Below, one piece after another: positions 1 through 6,627 of a stretch of DNA of 8,932 bases; within the stretch, counting starts at the first letter, position 1; every line of letters begins with the position of its first letter. The position numbers were made by a program, and so were the translations under genes. Source of the stretch: Prevotellaceae bacterium (lineage in GTDB: Bacteria; Bacteroidota; Bacteroidia; Bacteroidales; UBA932); NCBI GenBank assembly GCA_031268055.1, contig JAIRXY010000218.1, forward strand, positions 1 to 8,932, written 5' to 3'. The notes beneath the pieces are model-generated. The model was not told where the DNA came from. It saw only the letters and a program-made list of their open reading frames with translations, and searched no databases.

Positions 1-2
1 TC

Positions 3-119
3 AGCAGAAAAATTTATGGGTTTTGCACAACCTACCCTACAGGACAAGCATTTAATGAAATAGCGGCTATTACAAGTTATGCTTATTTCGCACCACAAGG
101 ATTAAGAATTGAGAATTAA
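3..119 (+). CDS. Possible C-terminal end of a plus-strand gene, cut by the window edge
   Basis: Plus-strand frame 3 is open from the window edge to a TAA at 117-119, giving 38 residues that end in APQGLRIEN. The other two plus frames close at about positions 53-63. The residues look protein-like (TTYPTGQAFNEIAAITSYAY), with no low complexity, but I do not recognise the family. If real, the gene runs toward the minus-strand GHKL gene ending at 181, with a 61-nt convergent gap. A 38-codon open stretch can occur by chance, so this is weak. Confidence 0.3.
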   Translation, partial: SRKIYGFCTTYPTGQAFNEIAAITSYAYFAPQGLRIEN

Positions 120-148
120 AGATTGGCCTGCCAAGCAGCTATTCTCAA
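109..148. terminator. Inverted repeat between convergent genes, possible bidirectional terminator
   Basis: An 8-bp perfect inverted repeat, TTGAGAAT (109-116) and ATTCTCAA (141-148), encloses a smaller one, TTGG (123-126) and CCAA (131-134). It sits where the possible plus-strand gene and the minus-strand GHKL gene converge. No clear T tract follows on either strand, so the terminator role is inferred from position and structure only. Confidence 0.25.
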
Positions 149-180
149 CGTTTCATGCTCCACCCCCATTTTGCAAGTTG

Positions 181-1734
181 CTACGATTTATTTATTTTAC
201 TCCATTTTAGGGCGTATTTAACGATAATGTGGCTGTATTGTAATTGTATTTCAAGGACATCCGACAGAGCTCGGCTATAGTTTGCAGAGGCATCACCTCC
301 GAAGACGTGTGTTAGCTCGTGCAGGTACGTTGAGTAGGCATTGGCAAAGCTATTTTTGTTGAACACCGAATACGTCAGCGCAACATAATTCATTGTGTAC
401 CGCAACTCATGCCCATAGTTGTTTCGCCGGACAGCTCTTTTAAAGCAATTTGCCATTCCTTTCCATACCGCTTCTTCATTGTCAATAACTTTGCATTCAG
501 GTAATTGTTTAAATCCGAAAAAATCGTCAAAAACTTCATAGGTACACTGCTCCAGAATCTGAATATATTTCTTTTCCAACTTATTAGGAAGCCTCGCAAT
601 GGTAAAACCACCTTCACTTTCGCATTTGTTTTCGAGGCGCTGGTATCCGAGCTTTTCAAAGCCTTCTTGTACGAGCAGGTATTTTTTGCCCGATAGCTTT
701 TTCCATGACAGCGCCTGGCTGCGCCTGTTGATATTTACAATGTCATTGCGGGTGATGCGGTGCGTTGCGAGCAAGTCGGGGTATTTCTCCAGAAATTTTT
801 TTACGCAATTGGGCGATTTCCTCAGGTTGGAAAGCAGCGTAGAAATGATACCATGAAACGAGGTTAAATCATATTTTTCTTTCGGCTGGGTATGCCAATA
901 TCTTTTGAAATACTCCAAAACGACAAATGAAGTTTCTGGGCTGATATAACCAACAAGGCTTTCAACTAATTGTACGACATCAAAATCGTAAAGTCCGTTT
1001 CTATCTCGGTCGCCTTTCTTGAACGTATGGTGACAAAAAACGAGGGGAATGTTGATAGTGCCTAACGCCTGAAAAGACGCAAAGATAATACCGCGGTCGC
1101 CAAATCCTCTTGTGGCAATGTAATTTTTTGGCAACGGAGCGGCAGAGCGTTTGGCAATCACTCCGTTGGAGCCCTCCCATATTTTTTCGCCGAGTAAAAT
1201 ATTTTCCTCATAGTAAAATGAAAGCATAACGGTGTCAATTAAACCCGGCGAAACAAAAATATTCCTGATTTCCAAGGATGTATTTTTGGTAAAATTCTGT
1301 TTTTCAAGTTCGTAGGCCAACGATTTGAGCTTCTTGTCGTCTATTATCAAGTCAGAAGTAATTACTTCAATGCGCCAATCGGATGATTTTGCAAAAACTT
1401 GCCATTGATGGTCGCGTACTGCATTCAGCGACGCAATTTTAAACCCCTCGCCAAAGTAACCAGCATACTTTGTGTCGGAGTGACGCTTGGTTGAAGCGCC
1501 AATGTGAACCAGCCACTCATAGCTAAAGCTGACATTTTTGGCTTTCATTACAAGAACATCATTTTTGTACGTGTACGTAAACGATTTATGCCACTTCTTA
1601 TGTCCGATGGAATCATAGAAATTTTGTACAAAATCTCTCAACACTTTATACTTAGACCAATGAACAGGGTAGTCAAAAATCAAGTTGAGCGGTAATGTTT
1701 TTTTGTCTGCTGCCTTTGTCATTTTATTTATCAT
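181..1734 (-). CDS. GHKL ATPase-like protein with C-terminal HExxH putative metallopeptidase motif
   Basis: 517 residues with no signal peptide or membrane segment, so probably cytosolic. Residues 32-42 (LRDFVQNFYDS) fit the GHKL N-box pattern (E/D)x3Nx2D, with Asp34 where Glu is usual, plus Asn38 and Asp41. Residues 78-83 (IGASTK) and 91-100 (AGYFGEGFKI) resemble the lid and second glycine box of Bergerat-fold ATPases. The intervening DxGxG motif is not evident; the corresponding stretch reads AKNVSF (65-70). Residues 241-250 contain a charged GDRDRNGLYD segment, possibly in a transducer-like region. Near the C-terminus, LHELTHVFGGD (471-481) is a textbook HExxH zinc motif, with Asp481 or Glu495 as possible third ligand. 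The first Met is used; Met5 is an alternative. The gene starts 40 nt after the GH3 stop with no obvious terminator between, so it may be co-transcribed. It is clearly more AT-rich than that gene. Substrate and function are unknown. Confidence 0.85.
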   Translation of the reverse strand: MINKMTKAADKKTLPLNLIFDYPVHWSKYKVLRDFVQNFYDSIGHKKWHKSFTYTYKNDVLVMKAKNVSFSYEWLVHIGASTKRHSDTKYAGYFGEGFKIASLNAVRDHQWQVFAKSSDWRIEVITSDLIIDDKKLKSLAYELEKQNFTKNTSLEIRNIFVSPGLIDTVMLSFYYEENILLGEKIWEGSNGVIAKRSAAPLPKNYIATRGFGDRGIIFASFQALGTINIPLVFCHHTFKKGDRDRNGLYDFDVVQLVESLVGYISPETSFVVLEYFKRYWHTQPKEKYDLTSFHGIISTLLSNLRKSPNCVKKFLEKYPDLLATHRITRNDIVNINRRSQALSWKKLSGKKYLLVQEGFEKLGYQRLENKCESEGGFTIARLPNKLEKKYIQILEQCTYEVFDDFFGFKQLPECKVIDNEEAVWKGMANCFKRAVRRNNYGHELRYTMNYVALTYSVFNKNSFANAYSTYLHELTHVFGGDASANYSRALSDVLEIQLQYSHIIVKYALKWSKINKS

Positions 1735-1774
1735 TAAGGGATACGAACTCTTTCTCTCTCTTGAGTTTGCTTTG

Positions 1775-4090
1775 CTACTGTACCGTAAGCAGCGCTTTTT
1801 CTCTTATGTCGGCTGACGAAGCGCCAACTTGCAGCTCGAAATCACCCGGCTCTACCACGCGCCGATTTTCTAAGTTGACAAACGACAAATCGTTGAGGGT
1901 GAGCTTAAAGATGACGGTTTTGGTTTCGCCGGCATCCAGCGCAACCTTCTCAAACCGCCGCAGCCGCTTCACATCGGGGATGAGCGAAGCGTAGAGGTCG
2001 CTCGAGTAGAGCTGCACTACCTCCTTTCCCGCGCGGCTGCCGGTGTTGGTTACGTCCACCGAAATCTCTATTTCCTCCTCGGAGCCAAGCGGCAGCTGGG
2101 TTTTGCTGATTTTTAGGCGGCTGTACTCAAACGTAGCGTAGCTTAGCCCAAAGCCAAAGGGGTATTCGGGGTTAAAGTCGCCTTCGTAGTTGTAGGCGCC
2201 AGCGCTTTTTTTCTGCTCTTCGCTGTGCTTGTGGTAGTAGGGTACCAGCGAGTTGGGAAAAGCCGGGTAGGTGTAGGGCAGCTTGCCCGACGGGTTGACT
2301 TTGCCGGCCAAAATATCGGCCAGCGCCTCGGCGCCGTACATGCCGGGCAGGTAGGTTTGCACAATGGCGTCTACCTTCGACGAGAACTTGGAAATTATGC
2401 GCGGCCGCCCTTCGCTTAACACTACAACTACTTTCTTTCCGGTTTGCAGCATTGCCTGCGCCAGCTCGGTTTGCAGCTCGTTCAGGTACAAATCGTGGAG
2501 GTCGCCGGGCTTTTCGCAGTACGAGTTTTCGCCTAAGCACAAAATGACGCAGTCCACCTTTTTTGCCGCGGCCACCGCTTCGTTGAACCTGTCCTTGTGC
2601 TCCGTGGCGTACTCGGTGGCGCTGGTGTAGCTCACGCCCGGCGCGTAGGTTACGTTTTCCTTGCCGAAGCTTTGCTGTATGGCCTCCAGCAGGGTGCGGC
2701 AGTCGTCGCCAAATTCGTCTATTTTTTCGCCCTGCCACGAGAACGTCCACCCGCCGTTGAGGGCGCGCTTGCTGACGGCGTTGGGGCCGGCAACCAAGAT
2801 TTTTACGCCTTTTTTCAGGGGTAAAATGCCGTTGCTGTTCTTTAGCAGCGTGATGCCGTCGGCGGCAGCCTCGTAGGAGGCCTGAATAAATTCCTTGGCG
2901 TGAAATTTGGGGTAATCGCGGCTAAAGGTGTTGGGCGCTTCAAACAACTTCAGCTTTAGCTTCAGCGCGACTATCCTTGTTGCCGCCTCGTCGATGCGCG
3001 ATAGCGGCACGGCGCCTTCGCTCACCAGCTCGGCGAGCAGCGTGCAGAATGCCTTGTAGTCGTAGGGAATCATCGACATGTCCACGCCGGCGTTGATGCT
3101 CGCCTTGATAGCTTCCTTGATGGACGGCGCCATTTTTTCGCGGCGGTGGAGGTTGTTGATATCTTCCCAATCGGTTACGACCATGCCCTTGAAGCCCATT
3201 TGCTCGCGCAGCAGCGTGGTGAGCAGGTCGTAGCTTGCATGTACGGGCTGGTTGTTGACGCTGCCCGAGTTGACCATCACGGTCTGCACGCCGGCGTCCA
3301 CTGCGGCCTGAAAAGGTGGGACGTGGTACTCCAGCAGCACGTGCATGGGAATGTAGGCGGGAGTGCGGTCTTTTCCGCTCACGGGCGTGGAGTAGCCGAT
3401 GAAGTGCTTCATGCAGGCGGCCACCTTTGCGGCGTTGCCCACGCTGTTGTCCTCGCCCTCGTAGCCTTTCACCAGCTGGTAGCCAAAGAGGGAGGACAGG
3501 TAGGGATCTTCGCCGAAGTTTTCGTACTGCCGCGCCCAGCGCGGGTCGACGCCCAAGTCCAGCACCGGCGCAAAGTTCCACGGCACGTTGGCGGCGCGGG
3601 TTTCGTAGGCGGCCACTTCGCCCATTCGCCTTGCGTGGGCGGGGTTCCACGTGGCGGCCAGCCCTATTTCCTGCGGAAACAGGGTAGCGTCGGCGACGTA
3701 GGTAGCGCCGTGAATTTCGTCTAACCCATACAGCACGGGGATTTTCAGGCGCGTTTCGTTCGCCGCCACCTCCTGCATTTGGGCGATGGCGTTGTTCCAC
3801 CACTCGGTAGTGCGCGCGCGGGTGTTGGGCGAGTTGAGGATAGACCCCACGTGGTAGGTTGCTACCGCCTCGCGCAGCTTGTCCATATCAAGCTGTAGCG
3901 TGCTGGTGGGGGGCGTATCCTCGCCTGTGCACAGCATGTCGATGCTGATTTGCGCCATTTGTCCTATTTTTTCCTCCAGCGTCATTTGCGCTACGAGGGC
4001 GGCGGCTTGCCCGTCAACGTCGCTCTGGGGCTGCGAGGTGCAGGCAGAGAGCGCGGCGGCGGTAGCCATTGCAAAAGATATTTTTTTCAT
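1775..4090 (-). CDS. GH3 half with its own start: beta-glucosidase-type lipoprotein
   Basis: Starting at the internal ATG (4088-4090), this gives 771 residues, normal for a three-domain GH3. MKKISFAMATAAALSAC is a short lipoprotein signal with lipobox LSAC and Cys17; no acidic export tag follows, so it is probably anchored facing the periplasm. The TIM-barrel domain shows YGLDEIHG (121-128), DPRWARQYENFGEDP (182-196), KH at 228-229 and VVTDWED with the likely nucleophile Asp307. The alpha/beta sandwich domain holds LGENSYCEKPGD with Glu526 as probable acid/base. FGFGLSY (646-651 region) leads into a fibronectin III-like domain (about 675-770). The family releases terminal beta-linked glucose from oligosaccharides; exact linkage cannot be read here. 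It should follow the epimerase in one transcript. I consider this the likely real translation start. Confidence 0.7.
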   Translation of the reverse strand: MKKISFAMATAAALSACTSQPQSDVDGQAAALVAQMTLEEKIGQMAQISIDMLCTGEDTPPTSTLQLDMDKLREAVATYHVGSILNSPNTRARTTEWWNNAIAQMQEVAANETRLKIPVLYGLDEIHGATYVADATLFPQEIGLAATWNPAHARRMGEVAAYETRAANVPWNFAPVLDLGVDPRWARQYENFGEDPYLSSLFGYQLVKGYEGEDNSVGNAAKVAACMKHFIGYSTPVSGKDRTPAYIPMHVLLEYHVPPFQAAVDAGVQTVMVNSGSVNNQPVHASYDLLTTLLREQMGFKGMVVTDWEDINNLHRREKMAPSIKEAIKASINAGVDMSMIPYDYKAFCTLLAELVSEGAVPLSRIDEAATRIVALKLKLKLFEAPNTFSRDYPKFHAKEFIQASYEAAADGITLLKNSNGILPLKKGVKILVAGPNAVSKRALNGGWTFSWQGEKIDEFGDDCRTLLEAIQQSFGKENVTYAPGVSYTSATEYATEHKDRFNEAVAAAKKVDCVILCLGENSYCEKPGDLHDLYLNELQTELAQAMLQTGKKVVVVLSEGRPRIISKFSSKVDAIVQTYLPGMYGAEALADILAGKVNPSGKLPYTYPAFPNSLVPYYHKHSEEQKKSAGAYNYEGDFNPEYPFGFGLSYATFEYSRLKISKTQLPLGSEEEIEISVDVTNTGSRAGKEVVQLYSSDLYASLIPDVKRLRRFEKVALDAGETKTVIFKLTLNDLSFVNLENRRVVEPGDFELQVGASSADIREKALLTVQ

Positions 4091-5257
4091 AATTGGTAAA
4101 GTATTAAAATGTTCTATCACCTCCATGCACATGCGGCCGTTGTGGTAGGGGCACTTCCACGGCCCCGCCTTGTCGTCGCTGCGGTTAACGCTGCCGTCGG
4201 CCTTGCGGCTCCAGCGCCATTCGCCGCCTGCCCTGTCGGCTATGCTGCTCTGGATGTACTGCCATACGCGGACGGCTTTTTCTAAGTAGCCCTCGCTACC
4301 GGAATTTTTGTAGGCGTACAGAAACCCAACCACCGCTTCGGCCTGCACCCACCAGTGGCGGTCGCTGTCAGCGTGGCTGCCGCTGCGCTCGTAGGCCATG
4401 CTACCGTCAGGTTGCAGGCCTTCCGCCGCGGCGTCGGCAATTTTTAGCGAGAGCGCCCCTACCTGCTCCAGCAGCGCTGCGTCGCCCAGCGCTTCGGCGG
4501 CTTCCCGCAGCAGCCACGACGCTTCAACGTCGTGCCCGTAGGATACGCCGGATGATTGCACGCCCCACGCCTCGTCGAAGAACAGGTTGAGGTGGCCGGA
4601 CTTGCTCAGCATTTTTTCCGTAAAAATGGCTATCAGCTTTCGCTGCGCCTCGCGCAGCTGCGGGCTGCTCCACGCGCGGCAAAGGTTGGTGTAAGGCTCA
4701 AGAATATGCAGGTGGGTGTTCATCGTTTTTTTCTCGTTGGCGTCCTTGCTGCTCAGGCGCACGTCGTCCATTGCGCCCCACCTGCGCGTGTAGGCTTCGA
4801 GGTAGCCGCCCGCCTTGTCGTCGCGATGCTTTTCTATCAGGTAAAAAAATTCCTTTGCCAGCTCCAGCGCCCTCTCCTCGCCGGTGGCGCGGTAAAACTC
4901 CGAAAAACCGTACAGGGCAAACCCCTGCGCATACATTTGTTTTTTTGTGTTTACCGGGCGCCCCTTGTAGTCCAGCATCCAGTACACGCCGCCAAATTCG
5001 CTGTCTATAAAGTAGCGGGTGATGTAATCGAAGGCGCGCTGCGCCATTGCCCGGTATTCGGGTTTATGCAGCAGGCGGTAGGCGGCGGAGAATGTCCACA
5101 GAATACGGGCGTTGAGCACCGCGCCCTTGTCGGCCTGCGGGTGCAGCGTGCCGCTTCCGTCAATGCGGCCGTAAAAGCCACCCTGACCGGCATCCTGCAT
5201 GCGGGTGATCCAAAAAGGCAGGATGTTGTTTTCCAGCTCATGCTTAAATGCTTCCAT
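1775..5257 (-). CDS. Fused frame: cellobiose 2-epimerase (AGE family) joined to GH3 beta-glucosidase lipoprotein
   Basis: One open frame of 1160 codons encodes two normally separate enzymes end to end. Codons 1-389 form a full-length AGE-family epimerase; codons 390-1160 form a full-length GH3 enzyme beginning with its own Met, signal peptide and lipobox. Only about 8 residues (EHFNTLPI) separate the epimerase's usual C-terminus from the GH3 Met, and they read like translated intergenic DNA. The epimerase family acts in the cytoplasm, while the GH3 lipoprotein should be exported, so a genuine fusion would bury a signal peptide mid-chain and leave the halves in incompatible compartments. I therefore think this is a recent stop-codon loss, or a one-base sequence error, in a two-gene operon. 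Codons are strikingly GC-rich compared with both flanks. The two halves are described separately. Confidence 0.8.
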   Translation of the reverse strand: MEAFKHELENNILPFWITRMQDAGQGGFYGRIDGSGTLHPQADKGAVLNARILWTFSAAYRLLHKPEYRAMAQRAFDYITRYFIDSEFGGVYWMLDYKGRPVNTKKQMYAQGFALYGFSEFYRATGEERALELAKEFFYLIEKHRDDKAGGYLEAYTRRWGAMDDVRLSSKDANEKKTMNTHLHILEPYTNLCRAWSSPQLREAQRKLIAIFTEKMLSKSGHLNLFFDEAWGVQSSGVSYGHDVEASWLLREAAEALGDAALLEQVGALSLKIADAAAEGLQPDGSMAYERSGSHADSDRHWWVQAEAVVGFLYAYKNSGSEGYLEKAVRVWQYIQSSIADRAGGEWRWSRKADGSVNRSDDKAGPWKCPYHNGRMCMEVIEHFNTLPIMKKISFAMATAAALSACTSQPQSDVDGQAAALVAQMTLEEKIGQMAQISIDMLCTGEDTPPTSTLQLDMDKLREAVATYHVGSILNSPNTRARTTEWWNNAIAQMQEVAANETRLKIPVLYGLDEIHGATYVADATLFPQEIGLAATWNPAHARRMGEVAAYETRAANVPWNFAPVLDLGVDPRWARQYENFGEDPYLSSLFGYQLVKGYEGEDNSVGNAAKVAACMKHFIGYSTPVSGKDRTPAYIPMHVLLEYHVPPFQAAVDAGVQTVMVNSGSVNNQPVHASYDLLTTLLREQMGFKGMVVTDWEDINNLHRREKMAPSIKEAIKASINAGVDMSMIPYDYKAFCTLLAELVSEGAVPLSRIDEAATRIVALKLKLKLFEAPNTFSRDYPKFHAKEFIQASYEAAADGITLLKNSNGILPLKKGVKILVAGPNAVSKRALNGGWTFSWQGEKIDEFGDDCRTLLEAIQQSFGKENVTYAPGVSYTSATEYATEHKDRFNEAVAAAKKVDCVILCLGENSYCEKPGDLHDLYLNELQTELAQAMLQTGKKVVVVLSEGRPRIISKFSSKVDAIVQTYLPGMYGAEALADILAGKVNPSGKLPYTYPAFPNSLVPYYHKHSEEQKKSAGAYNYEGDFNPEYPFGFGLSYATFEYSRLKISKTQLPLGSEEEIEISVDVTNTGSRAGKEVVQLYSSDLYASLIPDVKRLRRFEKVALDAGETKTVIFKLTLNDLSFVNLENRRVVEPGDFELQVGASSADIREKALLTVQ
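4091..4111 (-). other. Fusion junction with candidate one-base deletion that removed a stop codon
   Basis: On the minus strand the junction reads CAT TTT AAT ACT TTA CCA ATT ATG. If the T run (complement of 4106-4109) had one more T, the frame would read CAT TTT TAA and end the epimerase after Glu-His-Phe, leaving a 13-nt gap before the GH3 ATG. That is an ordinary two-gene arrangement, so a single-base loss explains the fused frame simply. Confidence 0.5.
4091..5257 (-). other. Epimerase half: cellobiose/mannobiose 2-epimerase (AGE family, N-acylglucosamine 2-epimerase superfamily)
   Basis: These 389 codons match the whole (alpha/alpha)6-barrel of cellobiose 2-epimerases, about 390 aa in Ruminococcus albus. 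The family reversibly converts the reducing-end glucose of cellobiose to mannose, and often acts on beta-1,4-mannobiose. Expected active-site residues are visible: Arg51 in LNARILWTFS, His184 in KTMNTHLHILE, His242, Glu245 and Trp248 in SYGHDVEASWLL, the Trp302-Trp303 pair and Glu307 in HWWVQAEAVVGF, and His372 in GPWKCPYHNGRMC. There is no signal peptide, as expected for a cytosolic enzyme. Start Met1 (MEAFKHELENNILPFW) aligns with family N-termini. Family members end just after NGRMCMEV, so the natural stop should fall near codon 385. Adding one T to the run at 4106-4109 would give TAA straight after EHF. Confidence 0.9.
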
Positions 5258-5330
5258 GCGTTTTTTCGGTGTGCTTTAGAGCTTTATGGGAGATTATTTA
5301 TTTCACGTCGCTAATAAGAACTAAACCGGC

Positions 5331-5338
5331 CAAAATTA
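5331..5338 (-). promoter_or_regulatory. Possible -7 promoter element (TAATTTTG) for the epimerase-GH3 operon
   Basis: The minus strand reads TAATTTTG, matching the Bacteroidota -7 consensus TAnnTTTG, about 75 nt upstream of the epimerase ATG. I see no TTG at the expected distance further upstream, so only half the promoter is supported. Confidence 0.3.
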
Positions 5339-5474
5339 CGCTTTATTTCTATTGCTTTTTTATTCTAAGGGCAAGCTTATACGAAAAAGCTATAAAATTT
5401 TTTTGGCAATGTGGCATTTTTTGCGCTGCAACAAATGGATAAAATGGTTAAAAAGACGATATTAACCTGAATCA

Positions 5475-5506
5475 GGATTGGCAGAATTTTGGGATTGGCA
5501 GAATTT
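5475..5506. repeat. Short tandem direct repeat, period 17 bp
   Basis: GGATTGGCAGAATTTT (5475-5490) is repeated as GGATTGGCAGAATTT (5492-5506). The imperfect palindrome CCTGAATCAGG overlaps its left edge. It lies in the non-coding region with other palindromic elements and may be part of a dispersed intergenic repeat. Confidence 0.6.
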
Positions 5507-5565
5507 GCCATCGCTCCGACGTTTCACGTAGAGCTACCGAGATTCAACGATGTTCGCTAATCACA

Positions 5566-5596
5566 ACCCTAACAGGGTTTTAAACCCTGTTAGGGT
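5566..5596. repeat. 31-bp perfect palindrome, REP-like element
   Basis: ACCCTAACAGGGTTT (5566-5580) and AAACCCTGTTAGGGT (5582-5596) are exact reverse complements around a single central T. Each arm is itself near-palindromic (ACCCTAACAGGGT). A partial copy, TTAGGGTTA, follows at 5604-5612. Dense intergenic palindromes like this are typical of REP-type repeats; I could not check other genomic copies. Confidence 0.7.
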
Positions 5597-5620
5597 ACAA
5601 CAGTTAGGGTTACAAAGATT

Positions 5621-5638
5621 CAACCCGTTCGCGGGTTG
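5621..5638. repeat. GC-rich hairpin with TTCG loop, REP-like element
   Basis: CAACCCG (5621-5627) and CGGGTTG (5632-5638) form a perfect 7-bp stem with loop TTCG. No T tract follows, so a terminator role is unlikely. Its closeness to the 31-bp palindrome suggests both belong to one composite intergenic repeat. Confidence 0.6.
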
Positions 5639-5720
5639 TCGCCCAGCATGAATCGTGCGGATAAAAGCTGTTTGGGCAACGAACTTTTTTATCGGACAGC
5701 AGCGTATAGTACTACCAAAA

Positions 5721-5759
5721 ATTAAAGGATTTTCTCGGTAATCAAGAAAATCCTTTAAT
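5721..5759 (-). terminator. Intrinsic terminator of the 230-aa lipoprotein gene
   Basis: A 15-bp perfect stem (ATTAAAGGATTTTCT at 5721-5735, complement at 5745-5759) encloses a 9-nt loop. On the minus strand the stem runs into a T-rich stretch (TTTAATTTTTGG). It lies about 100 nt after the lipoprotein stop and is conserved after the second lipoprotein gene. Confidence 0.75.
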
Positions 5760-5787
5760 CCTAATAAGTTATGGTGCAAATAATTAC

Positions 5788-5856
5788 CTAATGCACAATC
5801 TTCTTTTTTGCCGACAACACAGATGCTGATGCGGGCGGGGAAGATGGTGTAGAATT
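5788..5856 (-). pseudogene. In-frame coding relic after the stop of the first lipoprotein
   Basis: Reading on in frame past the TAA at 5857-5859 gives 22 codons, NSTPSSPPASASVLSAKKKI plus VH, then TAG. The paralogue ends in the equivalent PASVLLAKKKIVH followed by TAG. The aligned paralogue codon is AAA (Lys), so a single A-to-T change created the earlier stop. The tail is thus a remnant, unless the stop is read through. Confidence 0.7.
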
Positions 5857-6549
5857 TTACTTATCGTCATACATATCTAAATACCATTTCGCTTCGGCAG
5901 GAATTTGAGTAGAGACTTTTGTTTCGTACAATTTTTTTGCTTCATCTTTTATCTTCTTTTCTTCATACACCATGTTCCATCCTTTTTTCAGATGCACATC
6001 ATAGCTGTACTCTACAACAGTTGTTCCCTTCTCCGGATCGCCGCCTGTATAGGAGCCTGCAATGCTTGCATCTCCGTCCACATACATCAAGTATATCCCT
6101 TTGCTCCAATCTTTTGCATTGAGCCAATCTTCTGCTCCGTAATATAAGGCGCCTACTTCGTCGCCTGATTTGTATACCGTCAAAAACATCCTGCCTGTTT
6201 TTGCGGTAGGATTGATTATTGTTAGCTTCTCAAGCTCTTCATCACTATACTCATTGTCATGAAGGTATTGGGCGTTGACGCTTGTCGGCAGGTTCATCGT
6301 AAAGCTGCCGTTGCCGTAAGGAATGCTTACAAACGCAACATCTCTGTTTAGCTCAGCAAAATAAATTGTCAGCTTTACAGTGTCAACTTTTCCGCTGTAG
6401 CTTCCACCGTTTTCAAGGTTAATTTCGATAACGTTGTCTTGAATCGCACCGCTTACGCTTTTGTTGTCTTCGTCTTTGTCACAGGAGCAAACAGCTGCAA
6501 CCGTAAGCAGGCTAACGAGCGCCATTGTAGTAAAGGAATTTCTTTTCAT
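5857..6549 (-). CDS. Putative surface lipoprotein, one copy of an unrecognised domain
   Basis: 230 residues. MKRNSFTTMALVSLLTVAAV is a hydrophobic lipoprotein signal leading to CSCDKDEDN; Cys23 is the likely lipidated residue. The K-D-E-D after it resembles the Bacteroidota lipoprotein export signal (Lys followed by two acidic residues), predicting outer-surface display. The mature part alternates short beta-like stretches: VDTVKLTIYF, VSIPYGNGSFTMNLP, MFLTVYKSGDEVGALYY, YVDGDASIAGSYTG, LKKGWNMVY and PAEAKWYLDM. The same signposts recur twice in the 437-aa neighbour, so they define a domain of about 170 residues; I know no family name or function. There is no catalytic motif. The start Met is supported by the signal peptide and by near-identity with the paralogue. 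Transcription probably starts about 335 nt upstream. The final codon is followed by a mutation-born stop; the ancestral protein was 22 residues longer. Confidence 0.85.
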   Translation of the reverse strand: MKRNSFTTMALVSLLTVAAVCSCDKDEDNKSVSGAIQDNVIEINLENGGSYSGKVDTVKLTIYFAELNRDVAFVSIPYGNGSFTMNLPTSVNAQYLHDNEYSDEELEKLTIINPTAKTGRMFLTVYKSGDEVGALYYGAEDWLNAKDWSKGIYLMYVDGDASIAGSYTGGDPEKGTTVVEYSYDVHLKKGWNMVYEEKKIKDEAKKLYETKVSTQIPAEAKWYLDMYDDK

Positions 6550-6627
6550 TGTATTTTATTTATTTATTAGTAATGTTAGTAGTGTTGTTTTATTTTCTGT
6601 TTCAATGGATTAATCATGTTCACTATT

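Larger units (their letters stand above)
5258..5560. other. Intergenic region upstream of the epimerase, no gene seen
   Basis: This AT-rich stretch should contain the promoter of the epimerase-GH3 transcript. No convincing open frame is present on either strand. It holds a -7-like element at 5331-5338, a small palindrome (CCTGAATCAGG, 5466-5476) and a short tandem direct repeat (5475-5506). Confidence 0.6.

Noticed and set aside
2940..3803. 287-codon minus-strand ORF rich in Arg, Gly and Ala inside the GH3 gene
   Set aside because: It is an alternate frame of GC-rich coding DNA with Arg-rich low complexity; the GH3 frame carries clear catalytic motifs.
4556..5314. 252-codon plus-strand ORF opposite the epimerase
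   Set aside because: Antisense shadow of a GC-rich gene; no recognisable motif, and the opposite strand encodes a complete epimerase.
5561..5779. 72-codon minus-strand ORF across the palindromic repeats
   Set aside because: It runs through the terminator and palindromes, has no homologous counterpart in the second cassette, and shows no domain features.
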